From Microstegium vimineum (Eukaryota; Streptophyta; Magnoliopsida; Poales; Poaceae): a stretch of 64,000 nucleotides of DNA. This document shows, piece after piece, positions 11,925-22,606 of this stretch. The stretch spans positions 27,459,862 to 27,523,861 of the forward strand of contig CM039137.1 in the NCBI GenBank assembly GCA_022036555.1, in the 5' to 3' direction. A program made the position numbers and the translations under genes. The first letter of the stretch is position 1, and every line of letters starts with the position of its first letter. The notes beneath the pieces are model-generated. The model ran no database searches. It was not told the DNA's origin and saw only the letters and a program-made list of their open reading frames with translations.

Positions 11925-11937
11925 AACTGGGGGCATG
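11925..11937 (+). other. polypurine tract of copy 2
   Basis: A purine-rich run (AACTGGGGGCATG) ends immediately before the 3' LTR, the usual position for plus-strand priming. Copy 3 has the same tract just before 17500. Confidence 0.6.
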
Positions 11938-12136
11938 TGTTGACACCGTTTTTCAGCACGTGTCAAATGAGCTAAGGTTTGGTTGTTCGGCGGTCGTTCG
12001 CCATCGGCATCGGTAAAGTATGAGCCAATATTGCCAATGGGAATGTCGCGGGAAGGCCAAGTGCTGCTGATGGAAACTGGATGGTCCTTGTCGACAAAGG
12101 CTAATTGGTGAAAAGCTTAAGCTATGGAGTTGCTGA

Positions 12137-12252
12137 TGTCGATTGCCGACAAAGAGGTATTGTCGATTGCCGATGAAGAGTCATTGCCGATTGCCGATGA
12201 GGGGTCATTGCCGACTACCGAAGGGTGGTTGTCGATTGCCGATAGGGAGTGA
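12137..12252 (+). repeat. 24-bp U3 repeat array
   Basis: About five imperfect units of roughly 24 bp share a TGYCGATTGCCGA core followed by a purine-rich tail. They lie in U3 upstream of the TATA box, where enhancer elements normally sit. Two units carry GCCGAC rather than GCCGAT. Confidence 0.7.
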
Positions 12253-12650
12253 TTGGTGAAGACAGTTACCAGCACAAGGTCGCTAATTGAGAAATGTTGC
12301 CGATTGCCGATCGAGAAAGTATTGCCGATGCCGATGGGCGTGACTTAACTCTTGGTGGCAGCAGAAGATTACAGGTGGTCAAAGAAGGAAGGCACGAATT
12401 AAAGGGATCTGCCGATGGAAAGTTTCCATCGAAGAGGAGTATAGGGAAACTGGTGTTTTGTACCAGTATTATTATAGTAATTTGAGTCCGACTCTTACAT
12501 GAGTCGTTTGTTTTCCATTAAAATAGGCGTGTTTGTTTTAGGAAAATAAATATTGTTATCCGGCTCCTGCGCGAGTCAGTTTCCTTAAAATTAGGAGTTT
12601 GTTTTAGGAAGGATACGTGTTGTGTCTTTGTACAAATCTCCATGTGGGAG

Positions 12651-12658
12651 TATAAATA
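12651..12658 (+). promoter_or_regulatory. TATA box of LTR B
   Basis: TATAAATA is followed by the conserved TGTGCCCGAGGGC block. It is present in all three LTRs (18230-18237 in LTR C; minus strand near 4010 in LTR A), so it is the likely core promoter of the genomic transcript. Confidence 0.65.
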
Positions 12659-12863
12659 TGTGCCCGAGGGCCATGGAAAAGACAATCAATCCAATCAAAA
12701 ACAAACCAATTTTATCTTATTCTACTTTTTATCGCAATTTACCTTTATTGCATTAGTTTTAGCTTATCAACGAGTTCTTCAAGCTTCGACGGGCTGCATC
12801 ACCTTGATCTCCGTCAAATCCTTGCAAGTTCCGCGTGGGAGTACCGCTGGGCTTTGGCATTCC

Positions 12864-13070
12864 GGGCGCATCGCTGTTTGCCTCGTTCAGCTCTGCTCTA
12901 GTTATCCTGATCAAGCCTCAATCCCAGCATCTGGGCGCATCACCGTTGTCTGGATTGGATCTTGTTCTAGTTATCTTTGACCAATCTGAGCTTTGACATC
13001 TGGGCGCATCGTCGTTGTCTCGTTCAGTTTTGTTCTAGTTATCGTCCTTGTCGATTAATTGCTCAAATCG
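12864..13070 (+). repeat. 69-bp tandem repeat in LTR B R/U5
   Basis: GGGCGCATC marks units at 12864, 12933 and 13002, an exact 69-bp spacing. LTR A and LTR C each have two units. The repeat sits downstream of the TATA box, so it would be transcribed. Confidence 0.85.
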
Positions 13071-13146
13071 ACTGGCACGCCTCCGGAATACCGAGCTTTG
13101 GGTAATAGCTCGAGGTGTTCACAGAACCTGACGCTTTTTGTGTCAA

Positions 13147-13682
13147 CAGAAGAAAACCCTAGAAGGTGGCATGTGGTGTTAAACGAAGCCTTATGGTCAT
13201 ATCGGATGGCTTGTCATAGTGCAACCAAAGTCTCACCGTATCAGTTGGTCTATAGACACGATGTTGTCCTGCCTTGGGAAATTAAGACTGGCTCTAGGCG
13301 ATTATCTTTTCAAGATCAATTGATGACCGATGATTATGCTACTCTGATGAAAAATGAGTTAGAAGATTTAGCAGGTCATCGGTTGAGGGCATTGGTTAGC
13401 ATTGAGGAGAATAAGAAGAGGGTTGTCAGGTGGTATGATAAGAAAGTAAAGGTAAAGGAGTTTGCCGATGGCGATCTGGTATGGAAGTTGATTTTACCAA
13501 TCGGGACTAAAAGCTCTAAATTTGGAAAGTGATCTCCTAATTGGGAAGGTCCTTATTGGATAAAGCAGTCTGTTCCTGGTAATGCCTATATTTTAGAAAC
13601 TCTCGAAGGAGTTGCATTTTCTAGGGCAATCAACGGTAAATACTTGAAGAAATATTACCCTAGTATTTGGGTAGACGCATAG
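13147..13682 (+). pseudogene. integrase C-terminal fragment of copy 3
   Basis: The reading matches copy 2 from about 7411 onward, after the Glu of the DDE triad, down to the same terminal WVDA-stop at 13680-13682. A TGA at 13530-13532 replaces a Trp codon of copy 2. By chance, the upstream LTR B sequence is in frame from 13059, making a chimeric open frame across the junction. Confidence 0.88.
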
Positions 13683-13802
13683 TGCTCGTTTGAATGTCGA
13701 CGAAAAGAGAAAATTGTAATACATCGGTAAAAGCGTATAGACATTATACTACAAGAGCCAAAGTCAAGTATCAATGTTACATTTGCCGATACAGTGAATA
13801 GA

Positions 13803-16800
13803 TTACAGCAGGGATTGGATGGTTGATATCGCACGCAGGCGAATTTGCTCTATCTCATCCATCTCCTTGGCGTCGGCATCGGCAGAACCCTCGATTGGCT
13901 TGATCTTTTTCTTCAGTAGGATGGCTTGTCGGGCATTCTGGTCTCTTTCTTGCCGCAGAACCCTGATGGTGTCGGACAATTGGGTTTTCTGCTGATTGGC
14001 TATGTTTAGGGCTTCCTCAACCCTTTGTAACTCAGCCAATAGCTCCTCCTTCTTTGCCGACAGCTGAGTGATTTCTTGATCAAGGTTGGCGCTGGAGACT
14101 TCTGCTTGACCGATGCTCTTGTGCTTTTCATCGGCAATACTTTTAAACTTGAGCTTCTCTTCCTCAGTCTTGGATTGGGCAGCCCTATCGGCAATGCGAC
14201 GGGAGAGCCTCTGGTACTGAATCTGCTTGCTATCGAGGAAGGTTGCCTAGAAAAGAGTTTCTTCCGTATCGGCAGGGAGGTGGCCTTAGATATCCTTGAA
14301 AGCTATCCTTGCTGCGGTTGAGTCCTGGATGAGCTGGGATGTATCATGTTACAGCAAGGAAAGCAGTGCTTCAAGCTTAAATTTGACCTCTGCCGATAGA
14401 GCTGGAGCAGAGCTTTCTTCGTCTTCGTCCTCATCAGGAATGTCGATGGCGAAGGAGAATAGGTTGTCTGCTCGAACGGCACCTTCTTGGTGTTCACCCT
14501 CGTCTTGGAGGTTGAGGTCGAAGGAGAACAAGCTGTCTGGGGAGTCTTGGGCCTGAAAACGAAGAAGTTAAAATGTGCCGATCTTAAGGTTATACTATGA
14601 AATTTTTGGTGACCAACTTATCATTTTGAAGCGAATTTCTTGCCTAGGGCTTGACATGCTGGATGGTCCAGCCTCACCCTGGAGATCGGCAACAGTTGCC
14701 GATGAGCAGGCTTCTGTTGGAGGAGTAGGTGACGCTGTGGGTGCTGGTGGCGCTGTCGCTGGTGTTGCTTCTGCTGTGATGGCCAGCTCCTGTGGCGGTG
14801 ACACCGTTCCTTCATCGGGGATTTCGGCTGGTGGTGTCGATGCCGATGTCGCCTCCACTGTTGCAGCAGGTGGTGTTACCTCCTGATCAGGGATGTCGTC
14901 CAATGGGTGATCAGCAGGAGCCGAGGTTGGTTCTGTTGTTGGCGCATCGGCAGTCGGTGATGCAATTGGAGCCGATGGCGAAGAAGGTGTGGCCAATCTT
15001 AAGCGCCTTTTCTTCCTTGGCGTGGCAGCAGGGGGTCTAGCCCGTTTCGACGAAGACTGGGGGGCATCGGCAGCAGGACTTGGAGATGCTTGAGTGTTCG
15101 AAGCAGCTGCCGATGACCTCATTGCCTGAAAATATTAGCATAAGTTATACAAAATAAAATGTTGCCGATAAAACAGTATGTAATCGGTATGAGTGAAGAT
15201 GAGTTTACTGCAAAAACCCACGTCAGGGCAGCAGTAGCGGCCGATGTAGCCTTGGTTTTTGCAGGCGTCGTGTGTGGGTACCTGCTGAGGGGTGAAGGAA
15301 GCTAGCGTGGGGGCCTTATTGCCGATGAGGGAGATGGGATTCATTATCCAGAGATTAAAGGGCTTGCCACTCCTGCTCATCGGGGGAATCGGGTCGTCAA
15401 CCTGTCGAGTATAAAGGGGTCAGATGCCAATGATAAGAATAAAGTAATGAGGAATGCATCGGAATGAAACTTACCGCATCGCCAGGGTTGACGTGATTGA
15501 CGTCAATTATATTCCGATAGTAGTGCGACGACTTGGCAAACAGTTGATACCTCTATTCTTGCCACCAAGACTTATACTCATTTGTGATAAAGGAGGTTGG
15601 TGACCAGGAAGACAGATCAATGTCTGACATATCGGCACTGGGAGGAAGATTGACGACCTTGTTCCAGTCTAGAGCACTGGAGATAGTCTTCCTAGGCTTC
15701 ACCACCTTGGAGTAGCAAAGCTTGATCGGCAGTTGGCCAAATGCCAGTTGTCTTGCCGCCGCCGATGGGTAGTAGAATTCGTAGGATGGAGAGGTATTCT
15801 TCCCGGATCCGAAAATATTGACTGGGATGGCCCGGGGCACAATACTGGCCTTCATGATTGTTTGATTCTGGGGCACATTCCCATCGGTCAGATTGAACAG
15901 CAGTGGAAATTGATTGTTCTCATCAACGTATGGCCACCAAAGTCGTTCTGAAGCAGGGATTCCGTTGTAAAATCTCTGAAAGAATAAGCCGAACTGTTCT
16001 GCATCGGCATCGGTCCCTGGCAGCACTATAATGGCCTCTCCAAAGTTGAGTGGAGGGCGAGTTACCGATTCATCATCCCTATATTTGTAATCTTCCGATA
16101 TATCCCTTGGGAATCCTTGAGCGAACAAGTTAAACTAGAGGGTCTTGTGCATGTGTGCGTTCAACCACATATTGATAAACCACCAGGGACCCCCAAGGTT
16201 GCCGATGGACTCGCCTAGCAGTAACTTTTTGGATACTTGATGAAGAATGCGGTATACCGATCCAAGGAGATATCTGCCTAGCGGAAGTCTTGTTCCATCG
16301 GCAAGGAGTTCGGCTGCCGGAAGATGCATAGTAGTAGGTCCAACCGCCCTGCCGTAGAAGATGAATTTTTCTAACCACATATTCAGGAAAGTGGCATGCT
16401 CCCTCTGGTTTACCGATCCTGTCTTCTGGTACTCATGGATATAGCCTGTCCAGCCACCGATGTTCCGAGTGTTCACTTTGTACTCAGCTTTCCTGTTGAA
16501 CAGAGTGAAGGTATCGGCAGAAGAGACATCCAAGCCGGTCAACATATGGACATCGGCAAGCGTAGGAGTGGCTAGTCCATGCCTAAATAGGAAGGCGTTC
16601 ATGCTGTCAGACCAGAAGTAGGAGGCCGCCATCAGCATGTTCTCGTTCTTTTCCATATCGGCAATGGAAAGCCTGATGCACTGATCCAAATTGCGCTCTT
16701 GCCAATAGACTTGCTGCGTCCTAGCGACCCTAAGGTACCAGTTCTTCCACCCTTTGGTGGGCTTGGGCCATGACCGGAAAGCATCCTTCCATAATCCTAA

Positions 16801-17076
16801 ACCGAAGCATTCAGATCTAAAAGGAATCCGGTTGGTTTCCGCGTTGATCAAGTAGCTGGGGTTAGGATTCCCCATTGGACCTAGGCAAGTGAAGCTGGAC
16901 TGCTCAAGAGGGATCACTATCTTGTTATACAGTTCCTAGGGTTCGAAAAGAAAAGAAAAGGAAAGAATCAGAAAAGGAACGGGGGAAATTCTGGATTCGT
17001 ACGGAAAAGAACTAGCAGGAGGTTGGATGAGGAGGAAAGTAGATCTTACCTTGGGGATGTCAACTTGGATCGCCAT
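13803..17076 (-). pseudogene. antisense PMD pseudogene in copy 3
   Basis: It has the same five-exon layout as copy 2: 17076-17050, 16935-15475 (1461 bp, exactly the copy 2 length), 15401-15209, 15125-14622 and 14552-13803. Damage: a TAG near 16135-16137, a TAG near 15553 replacing Trp, a one-base insertion in exon 3 (near 15270), a lost splice donor after exon 4 (GT to AT at 14621-14620) and further stops in exon 5. The coiled-coil end reads through to 13803 without the deletion seen in copy 2, so its C-terminus shows the ancestral frame there. Linker repeats are unexpanded. Confidence 0.82.
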
Positions 17077-17499
17077 TGAAGCAGAAGGAGTTCTTGCAGT
17101 TCGTTCTTGATTGGAGAAATTACTGTTGCTTGAACTCGTGTTCTTCAAAGGTGCCGCCAGAGGTTGAAGACGAAGGCAGAAGATGTGAAAGTGAAAGTGG
17201 ACTCGGGGTAAAAAGGCAGATTGGATCCTGGTAACTCTTATAAGCTTACTCAGGGGTATTTTGGGATTTCGGTTCACACTGTGCAGGAATGTGGAGAGAC
17301 CTGCGGTGGATGCGCGCGATAATCAAGGGGATATTGTCAGATTTGCAACTGTTTGTGCTATAATCAAGGGATTTTATTAATAAATTGCGATTCTACACGC
17401 GGGGATCGAGGAAGTTGTGCAGTTATCTCGAAGGTAACGGCTACAGTAGATGGAATTTCGGCGCGTAAAGTATTATACACTCCGAAACTGGGGGGCATG

Positions 17500-18657
17500 T
17501 GTTGACACCGTTTTTCGGCACGTGTCAAATGAGCTAGGACTTGTGTCAATCGGCAGCCGTTTTCCATCGGCATCGGGAAGTCGTGAGTCAGTATTGCCGA
17601 TGGGAATGTGTTGTGAGAAGACTAAGTGTGCTGCTGATGGAAGCTAGAAGTCTCAGATGTTGCCGATAGAAGCTGGAAGTTTCGGGTGTTGCCGATATGG
17701 GTTAATCGATGAAGTCAAATCGCCTGAGTTGCAAAGTTGCTGATGCCGATTGCCGATGAGGAAATGTTGCCAATGCCGATTGTCGATAAGGAGATATTGC
17801 CGATGTCGATTGCTGATAGGGGTTGATTGGTGGACAAGTTGCCAGTACAAGGTTACCGATCGGGAAGTATTGCCGATGTCGATGGGCATAGGGTGCCGAT
17901 GGGCACAGGGTGACTTAGCGTTCGATATCAGCAGAGGATTACTTATGGCCAAAGAAGGAAGCCGCGGATTGAAAGGGATCTGTCAATGGAAAGTTTTCAT
18001 CGAGGGAGAGGCATAAGGAAACTGGTGATTTTATACCAGTGTTATTATAGTAGTTTGAGTCCGGCTCTTGCATGAGTCGTTTGTTTTCCTTTAAAATAGG
18101 GTGTGTTTGTTTAAGAAAATAATATTGTTATTTTAGATCCGACTCCTACGCGAATCAGTTTCCTTAAAGTTATGAGTTCGTTTTAGGAAAGGTACGAGTC
18201 GTGTCTCTGTACAACTCTCCATGCGGGAGTATAAATATATGCCCAAGGGCTGCGTGTAAACATATGAATCTAATATCAAACAAATCAATTTTACTCTTAT
18301 TCTACTTTTATCGTAATTTACCCTTTATTGCATTAGTATTAGATTATTAACGAGTTCTTCAAGCTTCGACGGGCTGCATCATCTTGACCTCCGTCAAATC
18401 CTTACAAGTTTCGCGTGGAAGTACCTCTGAGCTTTGGCATCCGGGCGTATCGCTGTTGTCTCGTTCAGCTCTGCTCTAGTTATCCTGATCAAGCCTCAAT
18501 CCCAGCATCCGGGCGCATCGCCGTTGTCTGGATTGAATCTTGTTCTAGTTATCGTCCTTGTCGATTAACTAGTCAAATCGACTGGCACGCCTCCGGATAT
18601 CGAATTTCGGGTATAAGCCCGAGGTGTTCGCAGATCCTGACACTTTTTGTGTCAACA
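17500..18657 (+). repeat. LTR C (3' LTR of copy 3)
   Basis: This 1158-bp LTR has intact 9-bp terminal repeats, a GCCGAT-rich U3 (about 17550-17905), TATAAATA at 18230-18237 and two R/U5 units (18443 and 18511). It is the most diverged of the three LTRs by eye. Confidence 0.92.
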
Positions 18658-19341
18658 CACGGTTACGGCGGTTACATTTCCTAGGCAGGCTCCACACAGT
18701 ACACACTGGGGTAGTGCGGTTCTCAAAGAAGAAACTGGACAGTGGATACCGTACGCTTCACTGCTTGGTTCTTCTTCTAGTATAGTAGACTTTTGATAAG
18801 CCGATAGATATTTGCTCAGTGCAAAATGGCAGAGCTCTTACGGACTATTGTTCCTAGCTTAATTTTCTTATCCTTTGAAAAGGATAGGCACGCACAGGGA
18901 GAGGGGGAGCAGGAAGGGCCAAGGAGGACTACTGCTTGCGGTTAGGGGGTCACTTTTGGTCGACAACTAACGCTGCCAAATTGGAACCCATATTAATGCC
19001 CAAGAATTCGATGCTCTCGCTCGCGTCCTTGATCCTAAGCCACGGGCATTAATCGCCTCACACGCCACTGGACCGTGATGTCCGGCCCGGAAGAGGAGCA
19101 AATGTTCGCTCGCAACAAACCTAGCTTGAGGGATTAGTACTAGTACTAACACTCGATCGTACCAGAAAAGGGGTAGCTAACGAATAGCAGCGGCAGCAAG
19201 AAAAAAAAAAGAAGAAAATCCAACCGTACATGCATGCAGAGTGGTTGAGCGGAACATGAAAGGTGGACTGGTTTGACCTTATTCAGCCTGTCCACGTCAG
19301 ATCTCTCGTGCTGCTTGATACTGACGCTTCAACCAAAAATA
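18658..19341. other. intergenic, no gene seen
   Basis: Unique-looking sequence after the retrotransposon nest. I see no coding exon, RNA gene or repeat structure that I can support. GCCGAT density falls abruptly here. Confidence 0.6.
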
Positions 19342-19343
19342 TA

Positions 19344-19458
19344 CTCCCTCTGTTCTTAAATGTCTGTCTCTAGAAAACTATGTTTCTCTCACAGACACAC
19401 TTCCCAAACGACACATATAAAGGGACTTTTCAAACGACACATAAAGGGACGGAGGGAG
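19344..19458. mobile_element. Stowaway-like MITE
   Basis: A 115-bp element with ends CTCCCTCTGTTCTTA and ...GGGACGGAGGGAG, flanked by TA on both sides (19342-19343 and 19459-19460). These are the termini and target duplication expected of Stowaway/Tc1-mariner MITEs. Confidence 0.85.
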
Positions 19459-19460
19459 TA

Positions 19461-22028
19461 ATTACTGCACAAGAAAAGCGCCGTGGTGAAAGTCTGTGAA
19501 CGCCAATGGAAAGGGAGATCGGAATCGATCCACACTGAGGGGGCAATCATGTAAAATGTCCGATCCGTTGGTGCTCGTTGCGGTTGGATAACTGTTTCTG
19601 CCTCTAGCTAGTATTTTCTTTTGTTAGGTGTTGTTTGTTTCGTTAAAATTTGTTTTATGCTGATTTGTTATGTGAGAAAAACATTGTTCGTTTGCTGAAA
19701 AATACCTCTGGAATAGTGCTAATGAATAGGGCAATAACGATCCAATGTCTGCAACAATGTGATACCGATAAAGCTGAAGCAATAACGATGGATTCAAGGA
19801 GATCAATGAACAACTGAAACAAGATAATTCAATAATTTGCCTACTATATAGCCATCCTCTCGAATTTCATATTTCACTATTTTCAGTGGAACTGGCAGGA
19901 AATGAAACCGATATTTCCAGAATTTTATTTATTTCAAAGAAAATGTACTTATTGCAAGGAAAACTATGTTTTTTTCATGCAGCAGTTGACACTGACATAG
20001 TGTGAAATACACTCCGAGACTCAGATAATCATTGCAACATCTCATGGCAGTACATTCACCTACAATTGTCTAATTTGGCACGAAATGATTGGGAAAAAAA
20101 GGTAAGGGAAATGAATATTTTAATAATTAACATATGAAATAGATGGATATATAGGCAGCTCTAGGTGTAGCTAGGGAGAGGGCCCTCCAATTAACCATAT
20201 CTGCAAAAGCGATGTGAAGTTGACAACATGATCATAAAATAGAAATTTTACGAATTATTGGCATGTATATTTCTTTCTAGTTCTCTTGGATCCTACTACC
20301 ACTCGTTTTTTTTTTAACAAAAAAGAAAGCACTTGGGGCCTATTTGCTATGTTGGAGTCCTTTGCCTTTCTTTGGTTACAAATTATGTGCCTGCTCGGCT
20401 GGTGTCCTTGATCTACTCCTTTTCTTTCTTGATGGAACTGGATGCTACTTAGAAAATTGTCAATTGACGATGATATTGACTTATTGAGTGCTGGGAGATA
20501 AGAGGGTACCATTATTAGATTCCCTGCTACGTCATTACCGCAAAATTATATATAGGATCAGAACACTGTGATGACTGATGACAGTTTGCCATGCACTTTG
20601 TTGTTGTCCAAATCAAATCCTCCCTATCAGGTCCAAGGTAATTAGGTAAACCAGCACAATCATTTCTTTCAAGTTCTTGTGTTGCTTCTCCTTCATGTCA
20701 TTGTTGCAACCAGTGAAACGACCTGATGTAACCTCAGTATATGACAACGTAGTCGTAGCAGCAGAGAATTCTATCACTCAAGTGTCGGCAGATGGGGAAA
20801 GATATCTATGGGTCGTTCTGCCTAGATCCGCCAATTTATGTAGACGCTGTATTTTTCGATAAAAAAAGCTTTCAGATGTGAACTTTCTGATGTTGGACTG
20901 AATAGAGACAGCAACAGTTGATTGATGCTAATAATAATTCTGAAAAGAAAGAAATATTTTTAATTCCTCATACTCTGTAAAGATGTTGTTGTAGGAAAAG
21001 TGTCAATTTTTTCTTTGCTGGCTTGCTGCAATGTCATCAGCCTTATCCTTTCCTTCATAGGTCTTCTGACGAGAATATTGTGTTAGTGGATAGCAGAGAG
21101 CCATCATGTGTCTGGGTCCTACTTATGTATGCAGAGTAATCAAACAATGGCTGGTGTTTGTATAGCAAGAAGCTTGGTTTGTATTGTATTGCCTGCTACT
21201 AAAGATCAGAAGCAACAAGATGGCTGGGCCTGCCACGCCCACGCCCATCTAAGCTGGATGCAGCAATATACTCGCTATCTTAGATTATACTAATTCTCTG
21301 CTTCCTGTGTGGAGTTTAAGACCTGGATAGCTGAACCAACTACTAGGGCAGGCACCAGGCAGCCTTCCGAAATGCACTTTCAACGCTCAATCCTCTTTCT
21401 GAACGTAAAGCTGGCATGAGGCATGCCGGATTTGTATTATTATTGAAGAGCTAAAGACCTAGGCTCAGAAACAAGAGAGCATAAGAGCTGTACAACAGCG
21501 TATATCCAAAACTCTTGTTCACGGCATGAACCCAACATCCTCACTCATTTTTGACCTTCGCAACTATAGCTCAATCACCGTAGCACTTTTTTTTCTGAAA
21601 AATTCTTGCGTTCTGTTCGCATAATTCCCAAGAAACGAGGAACGCCCAATCCCATAAAGCATTCCAAATTTACTGAAAAAAATCAGTAAGTTTGCAATGG
21701 ATGGCATATGACATTAGGACGTACTATCAAACACATTCATGCAGAGTATGCAGAACAGATAACCCATGCAGAAACAGACGCAACCGCCCCGCCACTCGCC
21801 CACTCCCCGCGCCAGAACTGGGAGAAATGATTCCGTTAGCTGAGATGTCGCCTGCTTGTGATGTAGCCGTCAAGGCGTCAACGATGACAGCTCAAAGAAA
21901 ATCGGAGCAGCTCTGATAAGCAAGACACATGGAGCAATGTGCAACCAAAAATCGAACTACCGATATGCACTGCAGTCCACAAAAATCGCGATCATTCATA
22001 TCGTCAGAGCGACCCAGTTTAAGAGCTT
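19461..22028. other. intergenic, AT-rich, no gene seen
   Basis: Only short open frames on either strand, none with a recognisable domain. A stretch near 19620-19720 resembles degraded DNA-transposon sequence but I cannot set its ends. Confidence 0.5.
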
Positions 22029-22267
22029 GGCCTTGTTTAGATCTCTTCAAAATTCCAAATTTTCTGTCACATCTCCGTCACATCGAATCTTTGAACGAAT
22101 ACATGTAATATTAAATATAGATAAAAAAAATATAACTAATTACATAGTTTTTCTGTAATTTACGAGACGAATCTTTTGAGTCTAGTTATGATTGGATAAT
22201 AATTACCACATACAAACGAAAGTGCTACAATTTCAAAATTCTAAATGTTTTTGGATTTAAACAAGGC
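22029..22267. mobile_element. MITE with GGCCTTGTTTA ends
   Basis: About 239 bp beginning GGCCTTGTTTAGATCTC and ending TTTAAACAAGGC, an imperfect terminal inverted repeat. The interior is AT-rich with a conserved ACGAGACGAATC block. No clean target duplication; superfamily left open. Confidence 0.65.
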
Positions 22268-22570
22268 GGCCCTGAATGAAAATCTACTAATGCACAGTGC
22301 ACACTCTGACGTCCGTACAGTACGGACGCTTCCAAGCTCATAACCCAGAAGCTACGGGCAAAAGGGGATCTGCGCTGGAGGTTTCGTCTCCCTCAGCCTA
22401 CAGTCCCACACTGTAACCATGGTGGTATCACAGTGGGAAGCTCATTTGTGTCTGTCACCCAATAGTGAAGAAACGACAAGCCATCTTTCCGATCTGGTAG
22501 AATTTATGCATAGCCCTGCATCATTGTCATTGGCTAATCCAGAAAGTTCATGACGGGACACAACATTAAG

Positions 22571-22606
22571 AGAGGGGGGCGAGGGGGGGGGGGGGGGGGG
22601 GGCGGG
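22571..22606 (+). repeat. G-tract
   Basis: Twenty consecutive G (22583-22602) with flanking G6 and G3 runs; capable of G-quadruplex formation and prone to length error in assembly. Confidence 0.9.

Larger units (their letters stand above)
4729..13146 (+). mobile_element. Tat-type Ty3/gypsy retrotransposon copy 2 (3' part)
   Basis: Order on the plus strand: pol (RT, RNase H, second RNase H, integrase), a short spacer, an antisense PMD gene, a polypurine tract (about 11925-11937) and the 3' LTR (11938-13146). The 5' LTR, gag and protease must lie left of the window, beyond the nested copy 1. The right LTR end at 13146 joins directly to the middle of an integrase reading that matches 7411 onward, so copy 2 probably inserted into copy 3's integrase (candidate target duplication 13147-13151). 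GCCGAT/ATCGGC is dense throughout. Pol has several in-frame stops, while the antisense gene is nearly intact. Confidence 0.88.
11938..13146 (+). repeat. LTR B (3' LTR of copy 2)
   Basis: This 1209-bp LTR is bounded by TGTTGACAC and GTGTCAACA. It has a GCCGAT-rich U3 with a roughly 24-bp tandem array (12137-12252), a TATAAATA box at 12651-12658, and three 69-bp repeats from 12864. It is closer to LTR A than to LTR C in the terminal 90 bp by eye, consistent with C being the oldest. Confidence 0.92.
13147..18657 (+). mobile_element. Tat-type Ty3/gypsy retrotransposon copy 3 (3' remnant)
   Basis: It begins abruptly in integrase at the outer end of LTR B and continues through the spacer, an antisense PMD pseudogene, a polypurine tract and 3' LTR C. 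The missing 5' part should lie left of the window. The candidate host target duplication next to the 3' end is 18658-18662. This is the most decayed copy, as expected for the outermost host of the nest. Confidence 0.87.

Noticed and set aside
13059..13146. Start of a protein at 13059
   Set aside because: The frame begins inside LTR B and enters integrase only by chance of the insertion junction.
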